A DNA stretch of 64,000 bases from contig JNKK01000013.1 in NCBI GenBank assembly GCA_000702845.1, positions 1-64,000 on the forward strand, read 5' to 3'. The notes beneath the pieces were generated by a model, which was not told where the DNA came from, did no database searches, and saw only the letters and a list, made by a program, of their open reading frames with translations. Origin of the DNA: Lachnospiraceae bacterium FE2018 (GTDB lineage Bacteria; Bacillota; Clostridia; Lachnospirales; Lachnospiraceae). The position numbers and the translations under genes are program-made. Of the stretch, positions 1-7,886 are shown piece after piece. Numbering within the stretch: position 1 is the first letter of the stretch; the number at the start of each line of letters is the position of its first letter.

Positions 1-236
1 ATGGTGCTTGCATATGCCCATACATAAGCGCCGCTTCTGACATCCGGACGGATCTGGATCTTGGTTCCGTTATAGATCTTTCCGATTTCATTTTTGTCAT
101 CGTATGTCGGTGCAGTTCTGATTGCCAGATAGTGCTTGGTACCGGAAACGGTTACCCATTTCCATGATCCTGCTGATGCTGCGCCGCCTGCTACCTGTTC
201 GAGTTCCTGTGCATTGATTTTGTTCATTTCTGTCAT
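1..236 (-). CDS. Double-glycine leader peptide with SH3-like cargo (partial)
   Basis: The gene runs off the left edge. The ATG at 236 follows a GGAG ribosome binding site. The 78 visible residues open with a charged leader ending in ELEQVAGG, the double-glycine signal cleaved by C39-peptidase ABC exporters. The segment after GG (SAGSWKWVTVSG, then LAIRTAPTYDDKNEIGKIYNG) looks like a bacterial SH3-type domain rather than a short bacteriocin. The protein is therefore probably exported and processed. Its C terminus and any cognate exporter lie outside the window. Its promoter region shares an operator-like block with the small membrane gene at 8596-8799. Leader type is clear; cargo fold is tentative. 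Confidence 0.7.
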   Translation of the reverse strand, partial: MTEMNKINAQELEQVAGGAASAGSWKWVTVSGTKHYLAIRTAPTYDDKNEIGKIYNGTKIQIRPDVRSGAYVWAYAST

Positions 237-293
237 GTTTTTTCTCCTTTATTTCTAAATAATTTTTGCTGTGTTGTTATCTTTTGTGATTGT

Positions 294-343
294 AGAATAT
301 CAGGCCAAGTCATACGGATGTCCAACAAAGCAGAAAAGAAAAT
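294..343 (-). promoter_or_regulatory. Shared promoter/operator block, copy 1
   Basis: Read on the minus strand, this block holds GTTGGACATCCGTATGAC followed, 20 nt after TTGGAC, by a -10-like TATTCT. The same arrangement with identical spacing occurs at 8864-8912 before another small gene, and both lie about 60-75 nt upstream of the ATG. The half-sites are spaced about 11 bp, as in direct-repeat sites of LytTR-type activators, but the regulator is not identified. The rest of 238-574, between divergent small genes, shows no other convincing feature. Confidence 0.5.
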
Positions 344-574
344 CAAAGTTTTTTCAGATGATTTTTCTAAGAAACGTAAAAAAGACTTATATGGTATTGA
401 CATGCGAACGGACGGTCGTTTTTACTTTTGAGGGTTGACAATGGCTAAGGATACGAAAGAACTGGTATGTGCAAACAAATGCACACCCCAATCCCTGATA
501 ATAGATGAATCAAGTAACACAACAATAGAAAAGAAAACAGAAAAATAGCTGTAAAAACGGGGAGGAAAATAATT

Positions 575-658
575 ATGAGGAGTTTGAAGATATTATTTGC
601 GGCATCTGCGTTATGGTTTGTGTTTACGTTGGCAGTATCTGTTGTACTGGTGTTCTGA
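575..658 (+). CDS. 27-aa hydrophobic peptide
   Basis: A short ORF with a strong GGGGAGG ribosome binding site 10 nt before the ATG. The product starts MRSLKILFAAS and is one hydrophobic segment with a basic N terminus, so it should insert in the membrane. It heads a run of three small co-directional genes (575, 762, 945). No family recognised. Support is limited to the ribosome binding site and composition. Confidence 0.4.
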   Translation: MRSLKILFAASALWFVFTLAVSVVLVF

Positions 659-761
659 TGGCGCAGGAAATGTAATCGGTTGACTATGCAGAAGCGGATT
701 TGATAAGATTGAATCATAAGGAAATGACGCAAATAGTGATGTAATAATACAGGAGGCACTT

Positions 762-938
762 ATGAAAAAGGTATTGAAAATCATGCTGTTTCTCACCATT
801 CTCGGTTGCATCTGCTGCTTGCTCTACGTTCATCGCAGAGTTATTAAAGCTATTATTACAGGAGAGGAACTGCCTGAGATGCCTGCCGGGCATTTCAAGT
901 GCATTTGCTATGATATCTTGAAAAAGAAAAGGGGGTAG
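762..938 (+). CDS. 58-aa membrane-anchored small protein
   Basis: The ATG at 762 lies 7 nt after AGGAGG. The product has an N-terminal hydrophobic span (residues about 5-25, containing the cysteines of GCICC) and a basic tail ending KKKRG. Its stop is 6 nt before the ATG of the GYD-repeat gene, and the GGGGG of its last codons serves as that gene's ribosome binding site, so the two are translationally linked. No family recognised; a single-span membrane protein is the most that can be said. Confidence 0.55.
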   Translation: MKKVLKIMLFLTILGCICCLLYVHRRVIKAIITGEELPEMPAGHFKCICYDILKKKRG

Positions 939-944
939 GAAAAT

Positions 945-1202
945 ATGCTGACCCCAATACAGAAAAAAGTACTGAAGCTGATTGGCGGTGTATTCGTCTC
1001 AACCCTTGCAGGAATCGGCATCGAGGCTATCTCGAGATTGCAGTTGCGTTTCGACGCGGAAGGTTATGACAGAAACGGCTATAACAGTGCAGGATACGAC
1101 CGCCAGGGATATGACAAAAATGGATTTGATATCAACGGATTCGATCGAAACGGATATGACCTGGAAGGCAGGAATCGAAACGGAATAACGAGAGAGCAGT
1201 GA
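945..1202 (+). CDS. Small protein with Gly-Tyr-Asp pentapeptide repeats
   Basis: An 85-residue protein. Residues about 1-30 form a hydrophobic helix, probably a membrane anchor. Residues about 40-80 are near-perfect 5-residue repeats of the form G-[YF]-[DN]-x-x (GYDRN, GYNSA, GYDRQ, GYDKN, GFDIN, GFDRN, GYDLE, GRNRN). The repeats suggest an elongated surface or binding stalk. It closes the small-gene run, and its stop codon is inside a terminator stem. Function unknown. Confidence 0.65.
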   Translation: MLTPIQKKVLKLIGGVFVSTLAGIGIEAISRLQLRFDAEGYDRNGYNSAGYDRQGYDKNGFDINGFDRNGYDLEGRNRNGITREQ

Positions 1203-1221
1203 TTGGGAAGTCACTGCTTTT
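1195..1221 (+). terminator. Rho-independent terminator
   Basis: AGCAGTGA pairs perfectly with TCACTGCT across an 8-nt loop and is followed by TTT. The stop codon of the GYD-repeat gene is inside the first arm. Confidence 0.65.
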
Positions 1222-1290
1222 AGATTAGTATGATTCTCGTGGACAATGTTGACAAAAGAAAGATATCGATCTTGATGGAGGAAAGAGATA

Positions 1291-2643
1291 ATGAACACAA
1301 AACAATATTTCAGATATCGAATTGTTCAACGATCAGGATTATTGGCAGCGATCGTTTTCGTATCGCTATTGTTCACAGGGAATGTGGTAAAAGCGGATAT
1401 TAATAAAACGGTTTATGCCAGTGAGCTGGCAGGTTCAGTATGGGAAGCTGAATATAATGATAATGCAAACATAACATTGATTCTAGATAAGGATTGCAAA
1501 ATACAGGGAATTCGGCAGAGTTTTTCAGATTGGGAAAACGAAGGAAAATTCAGAATCATTGGAAACGGTCATAAAATGAAAGTCGGCTCTGCCGGAATTA
1601 ATTTGGACGCATCAAGTTTAAAAATAGAAAACGCAATCATAGAGATTGATACAACGCAGAAATATAACGGTAGTTATCAATATGGTATTTTCACCAATAC
1701 TGGGTATCCCATAGAATTTTCAAGATGCAATCTCGATATAAAGACATCAAGCAGAGCAATAGGGGATAATTATCCAGTATTATCGGAGTGTGCTGTTGAA
1801 TCCGGTTCACCAGGCGGAGAGAATGTTTCGATCAGGGCGACCAATTTTATAGAAAGCGCAAGAATCACCGTAACAGAACCAAAAGAAGGAGAAACGGCAA
1901 ATCTCATGTGTTCTGTTGATGATGAAAATATTATCGTAAGCAGGATGTTAAACAATGACAAAGGGATCACCTGGTCGGAAGGCGAAAAAGTATATGGTTT
2001 GGGAGAGGATTGTGTTTTTCAAACCGGACACACATATCGATGCACAGCAGGAATTCAGGCGAAGCTTGGTAAAGTGACATCTGCTACAAAGGTAAAAATC
2101 AACGGACATGATGCAGTATTTGCAGAGGAAAAAAGCGGTCATTCATGGTTTTATTATGATTTTGTAATTCCTGTTCCGCAAAAACCATCGGAAAACGATA
2201 ATCCTGATTCTGCTGCGAAAAACGATATCAAACCGGTTACTGTTGGAGTGGGAACCTACACCGTCCAGAACGGCGAAGCTGCCTTCACCGGTCCGGTCAA
2301 GAAGACAGCCAGGACAGTCACAGTTCCCGCAGCCATCAAAGTCGGCGACCAGACAATCAAAGTTACAGCCATTGCTCCAAACGCTTTCAAAAGCATGAAG
2401 AAGCTGACCACTGTGACCATCGGCAAAAACATCAAATCTATCGGTGCCAAAGCATTCTATAAATGCAAAGCCCTGAGAAACATTAAAATAAAGACAAAGA
2501 AACTCACAAAAAAGACCATCGGTTCCAAGGCTTTCACCGGCATCAATAAAAAAGCGGTAATCAAATCCCCGAAGGCGAAAAAGAAAGATTATAAGAAAAT
2601 TCTTCTGAAAAAAGGAATGAAAAAATCAATGACGTTCAAATGA
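1291..2643 (+). CDS. Secreted BspA-like leucine-rich-repeat protein
   Basis: 450 residues. A signal peptide (about 1-36) is followed by a beta-rich region opening with ASELAG, then a degenerate immunoglobulin-like stretch, and a C-terminal (about 310-400) BspA/TpLRR unit: VTVPAAIKVGDQTIKVTAIA, NAFKSMKKLTTVTIGKNIKS, AFYKCKALRNIKI. The last 60 residues are very Lys-rich. The protein is a paralogue in design of the one at 19283-21037, which has the same SELAG start and TpLRR/Lys-rich end. BspA-type proteins are surface adhesins in gut bacteria; the ligand here is unknown. The ATG follows GGAGG. Confidence 0.75.
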   Translation: MNTKQYFRYRIVQRSGLLAAIVFVSLLFTGNVVKADINKTVYASELAGSVWEAEYNDNANITLILDKDCKIQGIRQSFSDWENEGKFRIIGNGHKMKVGSAGINLDASSLKIENAIIEIDTTQKYNGSYQYGIFTNTGYPIEFSRCNLDIKTSSRAIGDNYPVLSECAVESGSPGGENVSIRATNFIESARITVTEPKEGETANLMCSVDDENIIVSRMLNNDKGITWSEGEKVYGLGEDCVFQTGHTYRCTAGIQAKLGKVTSATKVKINGHDAVFAEEKSGHSWFYYDFVIPVPQKPSENDNPDSAAKNDIKPVTVGVGTYTVQNGEAAFTGPVKKTARTVTVPAAIKVGDQTIKVTAIAPNAFKSMKKLTTVTIGKNIKSIGAKAFYKCKALRNIKIKTKKLTKKTIGSKAFTGINKKAVIKSPKAKKKDYKKILLKKGMKKSMTFK

Positions 2644-2686
2644 GATATTACGCACGTGCTTCCATGAAAACGTGAAGGGGGCGTTG

Positions 2687-4375
2687 ATGATGAAAAAAAT
2701 ATGGGCAATAATCATAGCTTTGTTCATATCGGGGCTCGCCCTCTTCCATTTGGCAGGGGCAGGAGAAAATAGCAATACCGGTCTGGAAAAGGATCTGAAG
2801 ATTCTTTATACCAGCGATGTGCACTGTGCGATCGATCAGGGCTGGGGGTATGGCGGCATCTGCGCTGTGAAGCAGAGCCTCGCAGAGGATTATCATGTTC
2901 TGCTGGTGGATGACGGCGATGCCATCCAGGGTGAGCCGATCGGCCTTATGACCAGAGGAGAGGCAATCATAGATATTATGAATGCCACGGGATATGACAT
3001 TGCCATACCCGGCAACCATGAGTTTGACTATGGAATGGAAACTTTTCTTAAGCTGGCAGAAAAAGCGGAGTTTCCTTATATTTCCTGCAATTTCAACAAA
3101 AAAGGGGCGCTGGTATTCCCGCCCTATGTCATTCGGGAGTTTGATGGTGTAAAGATTGGCTTTATCGGTGTGACTACGCCCATGACGATTCGCGACTCCG
3201 CTCCGAAATATTTCATGGATGAGAACGGAAACTATATCTATGGTTTTTTTCAGGACAAGACAGGAGACGGCGTTTATCAGGCTGTGCAGAAAGCCGTGGA
3301 CGGAGCGCGGGCGGAGGGAGCCGATTACGTGGTTGTCATGGGACACATGGGAGATGAGGAAGAGGTTTCGCCATGGATGTACACCGATGTCATCTCCCAT
3401 ACTTCAGGTATTGATGCCTGGCTGGACGGACACAGCCACGATGCGGAGCAGGTTGTCATGAAAAATAAGGACGGACAGGGCGTTTATCGCTCAGCCTGCG
3501 GTACAAAGAATGCAAACATTGGTGTTCTGACCATCTCTGCGGATGGTGCACTGAGCACCGAGCTTTACAGCTGGTCCGCCGGCATATCGGCACCAAAACT
3601 TCTGGGTCTTTCTAACCCGGCTACGGAAAAAGTCGCAGAAGCAGCCGACACGCTGGATCAAAAAATGAATGCAGTAGTTGCCAATACGGCTTCAGATCTG
3701 GTCATCAACGAACCGGGGGCAAAAATGAGGGACGGAAAGCCGGTCAGGATCATCCAGAATACAGAGACAAATCTGGGAGATCTGTGCGCAGATGCTTATC
3801 TGAACCATTTTGAAGGTGCGGAGATCGCCATTGTAAACGGCGATGGAATTAGGGCGGATATCAGTAAGGGCAGCATCACAATGAACGATATCATGGAAAC
3901 GCTTCCCTATGGCACAAAGCTGGATCTTGTAGAGGTGACCGGTCAGCAGTTGCTGGACATTCTGGAATGGTCTGTGCACGCTATGCCTTCGGAGTTTGGA
4001 GGATTTGAACACGTGGCCGGTCTGACTTATGAAGTCGATCCTGATACGAAAACTCCGTGCGTGGAAGATGACGAGAAGATGCTTTCATACATAGATGAGT
4101 CCATGCGGCGCAGGGTCAGCCATGTCAAGGTCGGAGATGAGGAGCTCGATCCGAATGCTGTGTATAAACTTGTCACCAATGACTTTATCCTGATGGACGG
4201 GGACGGTTTTACCATGTTCAGGCAGGCGACTGTCCTGCAGGAAACGGAAACAACCGACAGCGAGGCATTGTACGAATATATCACCGGAACATTGCAGGGC
4301 AGCATAGGCGAAGAATATGCCAGCCCTTATGGTCAGAGCCGTATGATTGATGCCGGTTCAGGAAAAAATCCCTGA
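2687..4375 (+). CDS. Secreted 5'-nucleotidase (UshA/calcineurin-type)
   Basis: 562 residues. An N-terminal hydrophobic signal (about 3-25) is followed by a calcineurin-like phosphoesterase domain with the dinuclear-metal motifs SDVHC (about 43-47), GDAIQG (77), GNHEFDYG (109), GHMGDE and GHSHD. A C-terminal 5'-nucleotidase substrate domain contains TNLGDLCADAY and NGDGIRAD. It should hydrolyse nucleotides or related phosphoesters outside the cell to salvage nucleosides. I chose the ATG at 2687 because AAGGGGG lies just upstream; an upstream in-frame GTG at 2672 lacks a site. No LPxTG is seen, so attachment would be through the uncleaved N terminus if any. Confidence 0.88.
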   Translation: MMKKIWAIIIALFISGLALFHLAGAGENSNTGLEKDLKILYTSDVHCAIDQGWGYGGICAVKQSLAEDYHVLLVDDGDAIQGEPIGLMTRGEAIIDIMNATGYDIAIPGNHEFDYGMETFLKLAEKAEFPYISCNFNKKGALVFPPYVIREFDGVKIGFIGVTTPMTIRDSAPKYFMDENGNYIYGFFQDKTGDGVYQAVQKAVDGARAEGADYVVVMGHMGDEEEVSPWMYTDVISHTSGIDAWLDGHSHDAEQVVMKNKDGQGVYRSACGTKNANIGVLTISADGALSTELYSWSAGISAPKLLGLSNPATEKVAEAADTLDQKMNAVVANTASDLVINEPGAKMRDGKPVRIIQNTETNLGDLCADAYLNHFEGAEIAIVNGDGIRADISKGSITMNDIMETLPYGTKLDLVEVTGQQLLDILEWSVHAMPSEFGGFEHVAGLTYEVDPDTKTPCVEDDEKMLSYIDESMRRRVSHVKVGDEELDPNAVYKLVTNDFILMDGDGFTMFRQATVLQETETTDSEALYEYITGTLQGSIGEEYASPYGQSRMIDAGSGKNP

Positions 4376-4394
4376 CGGTGACCGGAGGAAATAT

Positions 4395-4481
4395 ATGCAA
4401 AATAGATTACGGAAAAGCATAGCAAAAACTGGAAAAACTGCACAAAAACGGTACTTCCGATTATTGCAAAATGAATATTGA
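4395..4481 (+). CDS. Possible 28-aa basic peptide
   Basis: A short ORF with a good GGAGG site 7 nt before its ATG, directly after the nucleotidase gene. The product is basic (Lys/Arg-rich, about 28 residues). Its stop overlaps the -35 box of the riboswitch promoter. It may be chance; only the ribosome binding site argues for it. Confidence 0.25.
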   Translation: MQNRLRKSIAKTGKTAQKRYFRLLQNEY

Positions 4482-4505
4482 CATACGAAGAAAAAGTGTT
4501 AATAT
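4478..4505 (+). promoter_or_regulatory. Sigma-A promoter of the Mn riboswitch operon
   Basis: TTGACA (4478-4483), 16-nt spacer, TAATAT (4500-4505). The predicted start near 4512 falls just upstream of the aptamer at 4519. Confidence 0.7.
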
Positions 4506-4518
4506 ATTGTCAATCAAA

Positions 4519-4615
4519 GATAAAAGGGAGTAGCGAAACCGCCTCGGCGGGAACTGAAACCGTCATGACGATGCCAGGTTGCATCCGTATCAGTTGAGAT
4601 TGCGAGACTTTTATC
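4519..4615 (+). promoter_or_regulatory. yybP-ykoY manganese riboswitch
   Basis: The element has the family hallmarks in order: P1 arm GATAAAAG, the conserved GGGAGTAGCG loop, a hairpin (CCGCCTCGGCGG), CCGTCATGACG, CAGGTTGCATCC, TGAGATTGCGAGAC, and the closing P1 arm CTTTTATC. In known members the GGGAGTA and GAGAC loops dock around Mn2+. Downstream, ATCCGCGGT pairs with ACCGCGGAT (about 4623-4662) and encloses GGTCTC, which could pair with the aptamer's GAGAC, giving a plausible expression platform before the ribosome binding site at 4672. Family members usually precede Mn exporters (MntP, TerC, P-type ATPases); the genes here are different. Confidence 0.88.
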
Positions 4616-4684
4616 GTGGAAATCATCCGCGGTAAGGGTCTCTTTTCTATTCTAACCGCGGATCACAAAACGGAGGATATGACC

Positions 4685-5110
4685 ATGACAACAATATACG
4701 ATAGAACAAAAGAAATCCAGGAAGCGATCACGGCAGGAGAGCGGGCACTCGTTTCTCTGCGAAATGCAAAATCCAGCATGGATTCCGCCAGAGGATGGGG
4801 GCTTCTGGACATTTTCGGCGGCAATGGATTCAGTGGATTTGTGAAACATATGAAGATCGGCCGCGCTCAGCAGAGCCTGAATCAGGCAAAGTATGATTTG
4901 GAACGGTTCAGTCAGGAATTGTCAGATGTAGAGGATCTTCAGGGACTGAACATTGATATCAGTGATTTTCTGATTTTTGCCGATTTCTTTTTTGATGGTT
5001 TGCTGGCAGATATCTACGTGCAGAGCAAAATCAGGCAGGCGCAGAGCGATATTGACAATGCAATTTACAGAGTGGAAGAATTGCTGAGACGTCTCCGGGC
5101 GTCTATGTAA
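4685..5110 (+). CDS. Unknown helical protein under Mn riboswitch control
   Basis: 141 residues, mostly predicted helical, with coiled-coil-like ends (residues 1-35 and 110-141). A central motif, ARGWGLLDIFGGNGFSGFVK (about 36-55), resembles the WG-D-x-GGG segment of a widespread Firmicute protein family of unknown function. A hydrophobic patch follows (DFLIFADFFFDGLLAD). I chose the ATG at 4685 (8 nt after GGAGG); the ATG at 4679 is too close. It is the first gene after the riboswitch and lies 20 nt before a small membrane protein, so both should respond to manganese. It resembles no known Mn transporter. Confidence 0.7.
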   Translation: MTTIYDRTKEIQEAITAGERALVSLRNAKSSMDSARGWGLLDIFGGNGFSGFVKHMKIGRAQQSLNQAKYDLERFSQELSDVEDLQGLNIDISDFLIFADFFFDGLLADIYVQSKIRQAQSDIDNAIYRVEELLRRLRASM

Positions 5111-5130
5111 CAGAAAGGCAGGTGAGAGAA

Positions 5131-5349
5131 ATGTTGATTATGATATTGATGCTTATGATTGTTGCAGGAGTGATACGTCTGGGTCTGAAACTTGCGTGGG
5201 GTGCAGTTAAGATTCTCTTTGGACTTGGATTGTTTGCAGTCTGTCCGATGCTGTTAATTGCTCTTGTGTTCTTTGGGTTTTACAGTTATGGCTGGCTGAT
5301 ACTGATTGTACTGGGATGGATCTTTGGACGTGGATTCGTGAAAGCGTAA
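5131..5349 (+). CDS. 72-aa membrane protein in the Mn riboswitch operon
   Basis: Almost wholly hydrophobic, with two or three predicted spans and a GR pair near the end (GWIFGRGFVKA). The ATG at 5131 follows AGGTGAG by 5 nt; the in-frame GTG at 5122 is less likely. It starts 20 nt after the helical gene and is presumably cotranscribed. It is too small for a classical exporter but could oligomerise or act with its neighbour. No family recognised. Confidence 0.65.
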   Translation: MLIMILMLMIVAGVIRLGLKLAWGAVKILFGLGLFAVCPMLLIALVFFGFYSYGWLILIVLGWIFGRGFVKA

Positions 5350-5438
5350 CTGAATATTTGTGGTCAGCACCTGAGTGTCTGATTAATAGTATCAGAACGA
5401 GATATGATGAGGAACAGGAAACGAATTGAGGGATTGTT

Positions 5439-6065
5439 ATGCTGAACACCATGATTTTTGAAACAGAAAGACTGATCCTCCGCCCGTGGAAGGAGACGGA
5501 TGCTGAAAGTTTATATGAATACGCAAAAGATGAGCGGATAGGTCCGATCGCCGGCTGGCCGGTGCATACGAGCGTGGAAAACAGCCGGGAAGTCATAAAA
5601 GCGGTACTGTCAGCACCGGATACCTATGCAGTCTGTCTGAAGGAAGACAATAAAGCGATCGGCAGTATCAGTCTGATGGTCGGCAGGCAGAGCAACATCG
5701 GCCTTCCGGATACTGAAGGCGAAATAGGTTATTGGATCGGTGTTCCTTACTGGGGAAAGGGACTTATTCCCGAAGCAGCCCGGGAGATCATCCGTTATGC
5801 ATTTAAGGATAAGCATCTTGAAACACTCTGGTGCGGCTATTTTGAAGGGAACGAAAAATCCAGACGTGTTCAGGAAAAATGCGGTTTTACCTACCATCAT
5901 ATGAATAAGGATATTCACTGGAAGGTGATGGACGATATCCGCACTGAGTATATCACAAGGCTTACAAAGGATGAATGGAAAAAATACTTTGAAATGCAGA
6001 GACTGTCCGGGGACATTGAAGGTAAAAAGGGTGTTGAAAATGAGAGTTCATCAGATAAAAATTGA
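5439..6065 (+). CDS. RimJ/RimL-type GNAT acetyltransferase
   Basis: 208 residues. It starts ETERLILRPWKETDAESLYE, the classic opening of the Acetyltransf_3 (RimL-like) group. The acetyl-CoA site is EIGYWIGVPYWGKGLIPEA (about 90-108), and NEKSRRVQEKCGF gives the conserved beta-bulge and helix. It would transfer acetyl from acetyl-CoA to an amine of a protein or small molecule; the substrate is not predictable. The C-terminal 25 residues are a charged tail overlapping the next gene by 26 nt, so the genes are coupled. Confidence 0.85.
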   Translation: MLNTMIFETERLILRPWKETDAESLYEYAKDERIGPIAGWPVHTSVENSREVIKAVLSAPDTYAVCLKEDNKAIGSISLMVGRQSNIGLPDTEGEIGYWIGVPYWGKGLIPEAAREIIRYAFKDKHLETLWCGYFEGNEKSRRVQEKCGFTYHHMNKDIHWKVMDDIRTEYITRLTKDEWKKYFEMQRLSGDIEGKKGVENESSSDKN

Positions 6066-6855
6066 TTTTCATGTGACAGAGCAGATCAGCCGTTTTGTGT
6101 ATGTTTATATCCTTGAAGCGGACTCATTATATCTCATAGATGCCGGTGTGTATGGGTGTGAAAAGCAGATCATGGGTTATCTGGAAAATATTGGCAGAGA
6201 CATATCCGAAATAAAAGGAATCTTCCTTACACATGCACATCCCGACCATATCGGATCAGCGGCATGGGTTCAGGAACATACCGGATGCAGGATCTATGCA
6301 AGTGAAGGTGAAAAACGATGGATTGAAGATATTGATCTTCAGTTCAGGGAGCGGCCTGTTCCGAATTTCTACCAGCTTGCAGGAAAATCGTCAAAGGTTG
6401 ACGTTGTGGTAAAGGACGGGGATAAAATCGAACTGGAGGACAATGTTGCGGTGAGCGTCATACGGACCGCAGGACATTCCTGTGATGAGGTTTCTTATCT
6501 TATTGACGGCAATCTGTTTATTGGAGATTCTGTCCCTGTGAGAGGGGATATACCTATATTTGTAAATGAGCAGGAGATTAAAAAAACGCTGCATATTCTG
6601 AAAGAGGTGGAAGGAGTAAAAACATACTTTCCTGCATGGGATCAGATTTATACAGCGGAAATGATGGAAAATAAGCTGAATGAAGCCGGTGCTCTTATAA
6701 ATCTTCTAAAGAAGACTGTTCTGGAATTGGATGATGGTGCCGGACTGCCGGTATTGATGGAACAGGTTTGCAATGAACTGAAAATGCCCAGGCTGAAGAA
6801 TAACCCGCTATTCAGCAGAACACTGGAATGTTTAAGACAGCAGGGGGTGGATTAG
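6040..6855 (+). CDS. Metallo-beta-lactamase-fold hydrolase
   Basis: 271 residues. The zinc motif LTHAHPDHIGS (HxHxDH, about 65-75) is present, then TAGHSCDEVSYL and GDSVP supply further ligands. This is the glyoxalase II-like branch, acting on thioesters, lactones or similar in the cytosol; substrate unknown. I chose the ATG at 6040 because AAAGGG precedes it and the domain begins there; the longer frame runs back inside the GNAT gene. Its stop codon abuts the next ATG. Confidence 0.82.
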   Translation: MRVHQIKIDFHVTEQISRFVYVYILEADSLYLIDAGVYGCEKQIMGYLENIGRDISEIKGIFLTHAHPDHIGSAAWVQEHTGCRIYASEGEKRWIEDIDLQFRERPVPNFYQLAGKSSKVDVVVKDGDKIELEDNVAVSVIRTAGHSCDEVSYLIDGNLFIGDSVPVRGDIPIFVNEQEIKKTLHILKEVEGVKTYFPAWDQIYTAEMMENKLNEAGALINLLKKTVLELDDGAGLPVLMEQVCNELKMPRLKNNPLFSRTLECLRQQGVD

Positions 6856-7800
6856 ATGTCTTGTTTTTTTATTGTTGATGTATACATTGACAAAACCAGA
6901 GGACGCGGTTCTTATGATGACTATATCGAAAAAGTGAAGCCTGTAGTTGAAAGTTACGGTGGAGAATACCTGGTGAGGACGGAGAATGTGACAGCTCTTT
7001 CTCCGCTTCGTAAACCGGATCGGGTAATAATCATCCGCTTCCCATCAAGGGAAAAACTGGATGCCTGCTTTGATTCAGAAGAATACAGACGGATCATGCA
7101 TAAACGTATAGAAAGTGTTGATGCAAGGGCTTTAATTGTCGAAGAAAACAGGGCTGAGCTTCAGCTTTCGAATGAGGATACAAATGATTATATCATTCGT
7201 TTAGAAAGCACCGAAGACTACAGAGAAGTTGAAAATCTTGTCAGAGAGTCATTCTGGAACATATACCGTCCGGGATGCAGCGAGCACTATGTGATTCACA
7301 CACTCAGGGATGATCCTGCTTTCATCAAAGAACTGGACTTCGTCATGGTGAAGGACGGCGGCTTGATTGGGCAGAATATGTTCATGAGGACGATCATCGA
7401 AGCTGATGACGGCAGGGTGATTCCTGTTTTGACCATGGGACCGATCTGCATCACACCGAAACGCAAACGCAAAGGCTATGGAAAAGCTTTGCTCGATTAC
7501 TCCCTGGAGAAAGCAGCGGATCTTGGATATGGTGCAGTTCTGTTTGAGGGCAATATCGGTTTCTATGGCAAGTGCGGTTTTACCTATGCGCGTGAGTTCG
7601 GTATCCGCTACCACGGTTTGCCAGAAGGGGAAGATGATTCATTTTTTCTCTGTAAAGAACTGATTCCGGGATACCTTAATGGCATTACAGGAGTGTACCA
7701 GACGCCGCAGGGATATTATGTGAGAGACTGTGATGTGGAGGAGTTCGATAAAGAATTCCCGCCCAGGCAGAAACTGAAGCTGCCGGGTCAGTTGTTCTAA
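6856..7800 (+). CDS. DUF1330-GNAT fusion protein
   Basis: 314 residues. The N-terminal ~95 residues match the DUF1330 dimeric alpha-beta barrel type (VDVYIDKTRGRGSYDDYIEK, later VIIIRFPSREKLDACFDSEE). The C-terminal ~210 residues are an N-acetyltransferase (RKRKGYGKALLDYSLEKA as the acetyl-CoA loop; EGNIGFYGKCGFTYA). The start codon follows the previous stop with no gap, so the three genes 5439-7800 form one operon. In my experience the two domains are usually separate proteins, so this looks like a fusion. Substrate unknown. Confidence 0.8.
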   Translation: MSCFFIVDVYIDKTRGRGSYDDYIEKVKPVVESYGGEYLVRTENVTALSPLRKPDRVIIIRFPSREKLDACFDSEEYRRIMHKRIESVDARALIVEENRAELQLSNEDTNDYIIRLESTEDYREVENLVRESFWNIYRPGCSEHYVIHTLRDDPAFIKELDFVMVKDGGLIGQNMFMRTIIEADDGRVIPVLTMGPICITPKRKRKGYGKALLDYSLEKAADLGYGAVLFEGNIGFYGKCGFTYAREFGIRYHGLPEGEDDSFFLCKELIPGYLNGITGVYQTPQGYYVRDCDVEEFDKEFPPRQKLKLPGQLF

Positions 7801-7886
7801 ATCACGTATAGAGCTGAATCTGGTGTTGAAAACGATTCTGCCTGTCGGATATACTACTGTGGAATCTGATAATAGCGAGGTGTACA

